Origin: Fluctibacter halophilus
Lineage (GTDB): Bacteria; Pseudomonadota; Gammaproteobacteria; Enterobacterales; Alteromonadaceae
Length of the DNA stretch: 64,000 bases
Reading direction: 5' to 3'
Assembly (NCBI RefSeq): GCF_020687825.1
Contig: NZ_JAJEWP010000005.1
Coordinates: forward strand, 124,001 to 188,000
A program made the position numbers and the translations under genes. A model generated the notes under the pieces. It saw nothing but the letters and a program-made list of their open reading frames with translations, had not been told where the DNA came from and did no database searches. Shown piece after piece: positions 60,858 through 64,000 of the stretch; the stretch's first letter is position 1, and the number at the start of each line of letters is the position of its first letter.

Positions 60858-62183
60858 ATGCACAAACAGATTGAAGAAATACAACAGGTGGTTGATGACG
60901 TACTGAGTATGGCAAAACGTCTGGGCGCGACCCAGGCCGAAGCCAGTATGTCGAAAGTTCAGGGCATTGCTGTGACTTCACGTCTTAAAGACGTAGAAAC
61001 GGTGGAATTTACCAATGACGGCGGATTGGGGATCGCTGTGTATGTTGGCAAACACAAAGGCAGCGCTTCGACTGCAGATTTGAGCGCCGATGCACTAAAG
61101 CTAACCGTCGAAAAGGCGATTGAAATTGCCCGCTACACATCTGAAGACCCGTTTACCGGGTTGGCAGAGGCGGAGTTTATGGCACAACACAATCCCGATC
61201 TGGATTTGTATCATCCGCAACCGCTGGATACTGAACACGCGATCAGACAGGCGATACTGGCCGAGACAGCGGCGCTGGATGCCGATCCGCGCATTACCAA
61301 TTCAGATGGTGGCTCCTACCATGCCAATCTGGGTCTGAAGGTCTACGGTAACAGCCATGGTGTCAATCTGGGGTACCCCAGCTCCCGCTATAGCCTGTCG
61401 TGTGTGGTGATCGGGGAACATCAGGGCGATATGCAACGGGACTATAGCTACACTGTTGCCCGCAATGCGGCCGATCTGACTGACCCTGTCAGCATCGGTC
61501 AGGAAGCCGCCCGTAATACTCTGGGCAGGCTGAATCCGCGCAAGGTTCGCACCGGACGGATGCCTGTGTTGTTTCACCGCGAAGTGGCGCCGGGCTTGTT
61601 TGGCCATTTTGTCTCCGCAATCAGTGGCGGAAGTCTGTACCGTAAATCCAGTTTCTTACTGGATCATAAAGGTAAACAGGTGATGCCAGACTGGCTGACC
61701 ATCGAAGAGCGTCCACACCTCAAAGGCGCACTGGCAAGCTCCAATTTTGACAATGAGGGGGTTGTTACCCGGGACATGACCATTGTCGAGAAGGGTGTAC
61801 TGCAGGATTACCTGTTGACCAGTTATTCGGCACGTAAACTCGGTATGCAAACCAACGGCCACGCCGGTGGCATCCACAACTGGCTGGTGGGTCACAGTGG
61901 CCTGTCTGACCCTGATATGTTGGCGGAGTTGGGCACCGGGCTGTTGGTCACCGAATTGATGGGCCAGGGGGTGAACGTAGTAACCGGCGATTATTCCCGC
62001 GGCGCGGCTGGATTCTGGGTCGAGAATGGTCAGATCCAATATCCCGTCAGTGAAATCACTGTGGCTGGCAATCTGCGTGATATGTTAATGAACATCCGCG
62101 TGATAGGTGCCGAGCAGGAAACCCGCGGCAGTGTGCATACCGGTTCAGTGTTAATTGACAACATGCACGTAGCGGGCGATTGA
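60858..62183 (+). CDS. pmbA: Metalloprotease subunit PmbA (TldE)
   Basis: Partner of TldD in the heterodimeric protease; this subunit lacks the HExxxH motif. The protein is 441 residues; E. coli has 450. Landmarks are VEFTNDGGLGIAVYVGKHKG, YRKSSFLLD, SYSARKLGMQTNGHAGGIHN and the highly conserved GDYSRGAAGFWVENG. I chose ATG 60858; upstream in-frame codons are possible. It is divergent from darP across 115 bases. Confidence 0.95.
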   Translation: MHKQIEEIQQVVDDVLSMAKRLGATQAEASMSKVQGIAVTSRLKDVETVEFTNDGGLGIAVYVGKHKGSASTADLSADALKLTVEKAIEIARYTSEDPFTGLAEAEFMAQHNPDLDLYHPQPLDTEHAIRQAILAETAALDADPRITNSDGGSYHANLGLKVYGNSHGVNLGYPSSRYSLSCVVIGEHQGDMQRDYSYTVARNAADLTDPVSIGQEAARNTLGRLNPRKVRTGRMPVLFHREVAPGLFGHFVSAISGGSLYRKSSFLLDHKGKQVMPDWLTIEERPHLKGALASSNFDNEGVVTRDMTIVEKGVLQDYLLTSYSARKLGMQTNGHAGGIHNWLVGHSGLSDPDMLAELGTGLLVTELMGQGVNVVTGDYSRGAAGFWVENGQIQYPVSEITVAGNLRDMLMNIRVIGAEQETRGSVHTGSVLIDNMHVAGD

Positions 62184-62200
62184 TACCCCCTTCAGAGCAT

Positions 62201-62230
62201 AAAAAAACGCAGCAACCGCTGCGTTTTTTT
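62201..62230. terminator. Bidirectional terminator between pmbA and arcA
   Basis: Seven A, the stem ACGCAGC-AACC-GCTGCGT (62207-62224) and a T run form a terminator that can act on both convergent genes. Confidence 0.92.
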
Positions 62231-62252
62231 GTTGTTGAGCTCAAGTACCCAA

Positions 62253-62960
62253 TCAGCTGTCGACGGAACCGCAGAAGCGATAGCCTTCACCGTGAATGGT
62301 CACAATCAAATCTTCAGCACTGGGCTCAGACTCAAAGTGTTTACGGATGCGTCGAATGGTCACGTCTACGGTGCGGTCATTAGGGCGCAATTCACGGCCG
62401 GTCATTTCCATGATCAGTTGTTCACGGGTAAGGATCTTGCCAGGGTTGCTCAGGAACAGGTGCAGCGCGCGGAATTCTGAGCGGGGCAGGCGGAATTCCC
62501 GACCGCTGGGCGAAATCAGGCTGCGGCTGTCACCATCCAGCGTCCAACCGTTAAAGCTCACACGACTGGGCAAGTCGTCATCTTCGCTGCTACTGGTGGT
62601 TCGTGCCAGAAGGTTGCGGGCACGGATGGTCAGTTCACGGGGATTAAACGGTTTCGTCAGGTAATCATCCGCGCCAATTTCAAGGCCGAGAATTCGGTCA
62701 ACATCGTTGTCACGACCGGTCAGGAAAATCAAACCGACATTTTTACGATCCCGCACTTCACGGGCCAGAATCAACCCGTTTTTACCGGGCAGATTGATGT
62801 CCATGATCACCAGATTGATGGCGTTGTTTTCGAAGTACTCATGCATTTGCTCGCCATTTTCGGCCTCAAATACATTGTAGCCTTCTGCCTCAAACAAACT
62901 CTTGAGCGTAGTCCTTGTTACAACTTCATCTTCAACGATTAAAATATTAGGCGTCTGCAT
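62253..62960 (-). CDS. arcA: Two-component response regulator ArcA
   Basis: Redox-responsive OmpR-type regulator that represses aerobic metabolism genes when oxygen falls. The protein is 235 residues. The receiver starts [11 protein letters not shown] with acidic Glu10-Asp11, phospho-acceptor Asp54 ([11 protein letters not shown]) and KPFNPREL. The winged-helix domain ends [11 protein letters not shown] and GYRFCG. The near-full likeness of the receiver to ArcA ([15 protein letters not shown]) supports the name over TorR or OmpR. No arcB is in the window, as is usual for this orphan-located gene. Confidence 0.93.
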   Translation of the reverse strand: MQTPNILIVEDEVVTRTTLKSLFEAEGYNVFEAENGEQMHEYFENNAINLVIMDINLPGKNGLILAREVRDRKNVGLIFLTGRDNDVDRILGLEIGADDYLTKPFNPRELTIRARNLLARTTSSSEDDDLPSRVSFNGWTLDGDSRSLISPSGREFRLPRSEFRALHLFLSNPGKILTREQLIMEMTGRELRPNDRTVDVTIRRIRKHFESEPSAEDLIVTIHGEGYRFCGSVDS

Positions 62961-63028
62961 GTGTTTCGCACCCTTGCTGTTCTCTATACAGCAGTTTATC
63001 AGAAAATTTACACGGATCAGGTATTTAT

Positions 63029-63565
63029 CTAGAGGAATTTAGCATGCCTAAGAAGCAATGAGCTAAATTTCAACGGCGATTTTCGGTACTGCTTCCTGTC
63101 GATAAAGACATTTATCTTCGACTGTTGTTCCACCAGACTGACCAATCCGCCCTGGTTGGTAAACCTGCGGGTGACGCCCACGGTAACCAGCTTTCGGTTC
63201 AAAGCCTCTAGCGCTGCGTAAACCTGTTCGGATTCTTCGCTTTTATCTACCAACAAGACATCACAATGTCGGGCTTCGGCGTCTTCGATGCTATTGAGGC
63301 GAAATGCCTGGGTTGGCATGCCGTTTAATTGTCGCACGCCAACTTTTGCGAACTCTTGTTCGTACAGATATGGGGCGGACTCCAGAAAACAAAAGGTCAG
63401 GTGCGGATTTTCCTGTTCCTGAGACGGGAAAATGGTGTAGTTGGCAATATGAAACAGGAACGTAGTACGAATTTCCCTTGCTCGCTGGTCTTCATCTGCC
63501 AATGCGGATGTGGCTGGCAGCAGGCTTATCATGAGGGACAACAGCACGACAAAACAACGCATCAC
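63029..63565 (-). CDS. YfiR-like periplasmic protein (DUF4154)
   Basis: A 178-residue exported protein with signal peptide ending at about residue 23 ([10 protein letters not shown]). The family pattern is seen: [18 protein letters not shown] near the mature start, LTFCFL, a central [28 protein letters not shown] and the C-terminal [12 protein letters not shown]. In Pseudomonas, YfiR is a periplasmic repressor of the diguanylate cyclase YfiN. Here the next gene downstream is a sensor kinase, overlapping by four bases on the same strand, so it probably regulates that kinase. Confidence 0.87.
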   Translation of the reverse strand: MMRCFVVLLSLMISLLPATSALADEDQRAREIRTTFLFHIANYTIFPSQEQENPHLTFCFLESAPYLYEQEFAKVGVRQLNGMPTQAFRLNSIEDAEARHCDVLLVDKSEESEQVYAALEALNRKLVTVGVTRRFTNQGGLVSLVEQQSKINVFIDRKQYRKSPLKFSSLLLRHAKFL

Positions 63566-64000
63566 GAACTCTTGGCAATGTTCTTGGCATCGACGCGCTT
63601 CACCGGAAACGAGATTTGGAACTCAACGCCATGGTTTTCTTCACTGGTGATTGAAATGGTACCATTCAGCGCCTGTGTGACCAGGTTGTACACCAGGTGC
63701 ATACCCAGCCCACTGCCACCCTGACCACGCTTGGTGGTCACAAAGGGGTCGAAAATCCGTTTGCGCAGATGTTCAGGTATCCCTTTGCCGTTGTCTTTGT
63801 AGATGATGTTGAGCTTGCCGTCATTGATCAGGTCGACAAAGATATCGATGTGGCCGTTGTCCATGAACTCGAATCCATGGATCACCGAATTCATGATCAG
63901 GTTAATCATGATCTGGTTGATCGGCCCGGCTTTGGTTTCGATATACAGCGTATCGTCACAATGCAGAGTGATTTCGTGATGGTATTTTTTCAGACGCGGA
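63562..64000 (-). CDS. Sensor histidine kinase, partial C-terminal part
   Basis: The frame runs in from the window edge and ends at 63562. About 145 residues of the ATPase (HATPase_c) domain are present. The N box reads [17 protein letters not shown], the G1 box DNGKGIP, and the F and G2 boxes [20 protein letters not shown]. The sensing part lies beyond the window. The start of the YfiR-like gene lies upstream of or within the shared transcript, and both point away from the window edge toward arcA. A YfiR-like sensor input is inferred from position. Confidence 0.92.
   Translation of the reverse strand, partial: PRLKKYHHEITLHCDDTLYIETKAGPINQIMINLIMNSVIHGFEFMDNGHIDIFVDLINDGKLNIIYKDNGKGIPEHLRKRIFDPFVTTKRGQGGSGLGMHLVYNLVTQALNGTISITSEENHGVEFQISFPVKRVDAKNIAKSS

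Noticed and set aside
62975-62993. A LexA-like inverted repeat before arcA (TGCTGT/ACAGCA)
   Set aside because: The CTG and CAG halves are nine bases apart, not ten, and the centre is not TA-alternating; it is at best a small leader hairpin.

Overview
This is chromosomal DNA from a gammaproteobacterium. The nearest fit is the Alteromonadales (Alteromonas or Aestuariibacter-like). That placement rests on gene content and order only: a complete mannose-sensitive haemagglutinin (MSHA) type IV pilus locus, an ArcA-type regulator, the dapF-DUF484-xerC-yigB block, and the mreBCD-maf-rng-yhdP-nitrilase-tldD block. Coding density is high, and genes lie in long same-strand runs joined by ATGA or longer overlaps. 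I saw no tRNA, rRNA, CRISPR array, insertion sequence or prophage gene. Both ends of the window cut a gene.

Layout. 1-1038: 5' part of a REC-REC-GGDEF diguanylate cyclase gene (minus). 1105-8826: uvrD, a cysE gene on the opposite strand, then the minus-strand run lptM-lysA-dapF-DUF484-xerC-yigB. 8935-10522: a glycosyltransferase-like gene with a PAP2 phosphatase gene. 10699-13992: rraA converging on mpl-ubiX-S1/P1 nuclease. 14202-18123: fbp, a membrane pyrophosphatase gene, and soluble ppa. 18184-21602: MFS transporter, DUF3299 protein, chemotaxis receptor. 21653-27672: uvrA with a thioesterase and a 2OG-Fe(II) oxygenase gene on the minus strand; a YajR-like MFS gene and ssb on the plus strand.

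27926-47198 is the MSHA locus on the plus strand: PilM-, PilN- and PilO-like platform proteins, secretin (MshL), ATPases (MshM, MshE), MshN, MshG, MshF, prepilins B, A, C, D and O, MshP, and the very large MshQ. MshE carries the tandem N-terminal motifs known to bind cyclic di-GMP, which fits with the diguanylate cyclase gene and other signalling genes in the window. No mshH/csrD gene precedes mshI.

47420-49297 encodes an exported coiled-coil/PEGA/FGE-fold protein that lacks the formylglycine-generating cysteine pair. 49548-62183 covers cell shape (mreBCD), nucleotide hygiene (maf), RNase G, the AsmA-like YhdP, a nitrilase, TldD, DarP/YjgA and PmbA. 62253-64000: arcA, a YfiR-like periplasmic protein gene and the 3' part of a sensor kinase gene.

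Most genes are conserved housekeeping genes. The least explained items are the FGE-like protein between the pilus and mre loci, the duplicated lectin-type modules of MshQ, a 25-codon leader ORF overlapping mreC, a hairpin and palindrome region before mshI, and the YfiR-kinase pair beside arcA.
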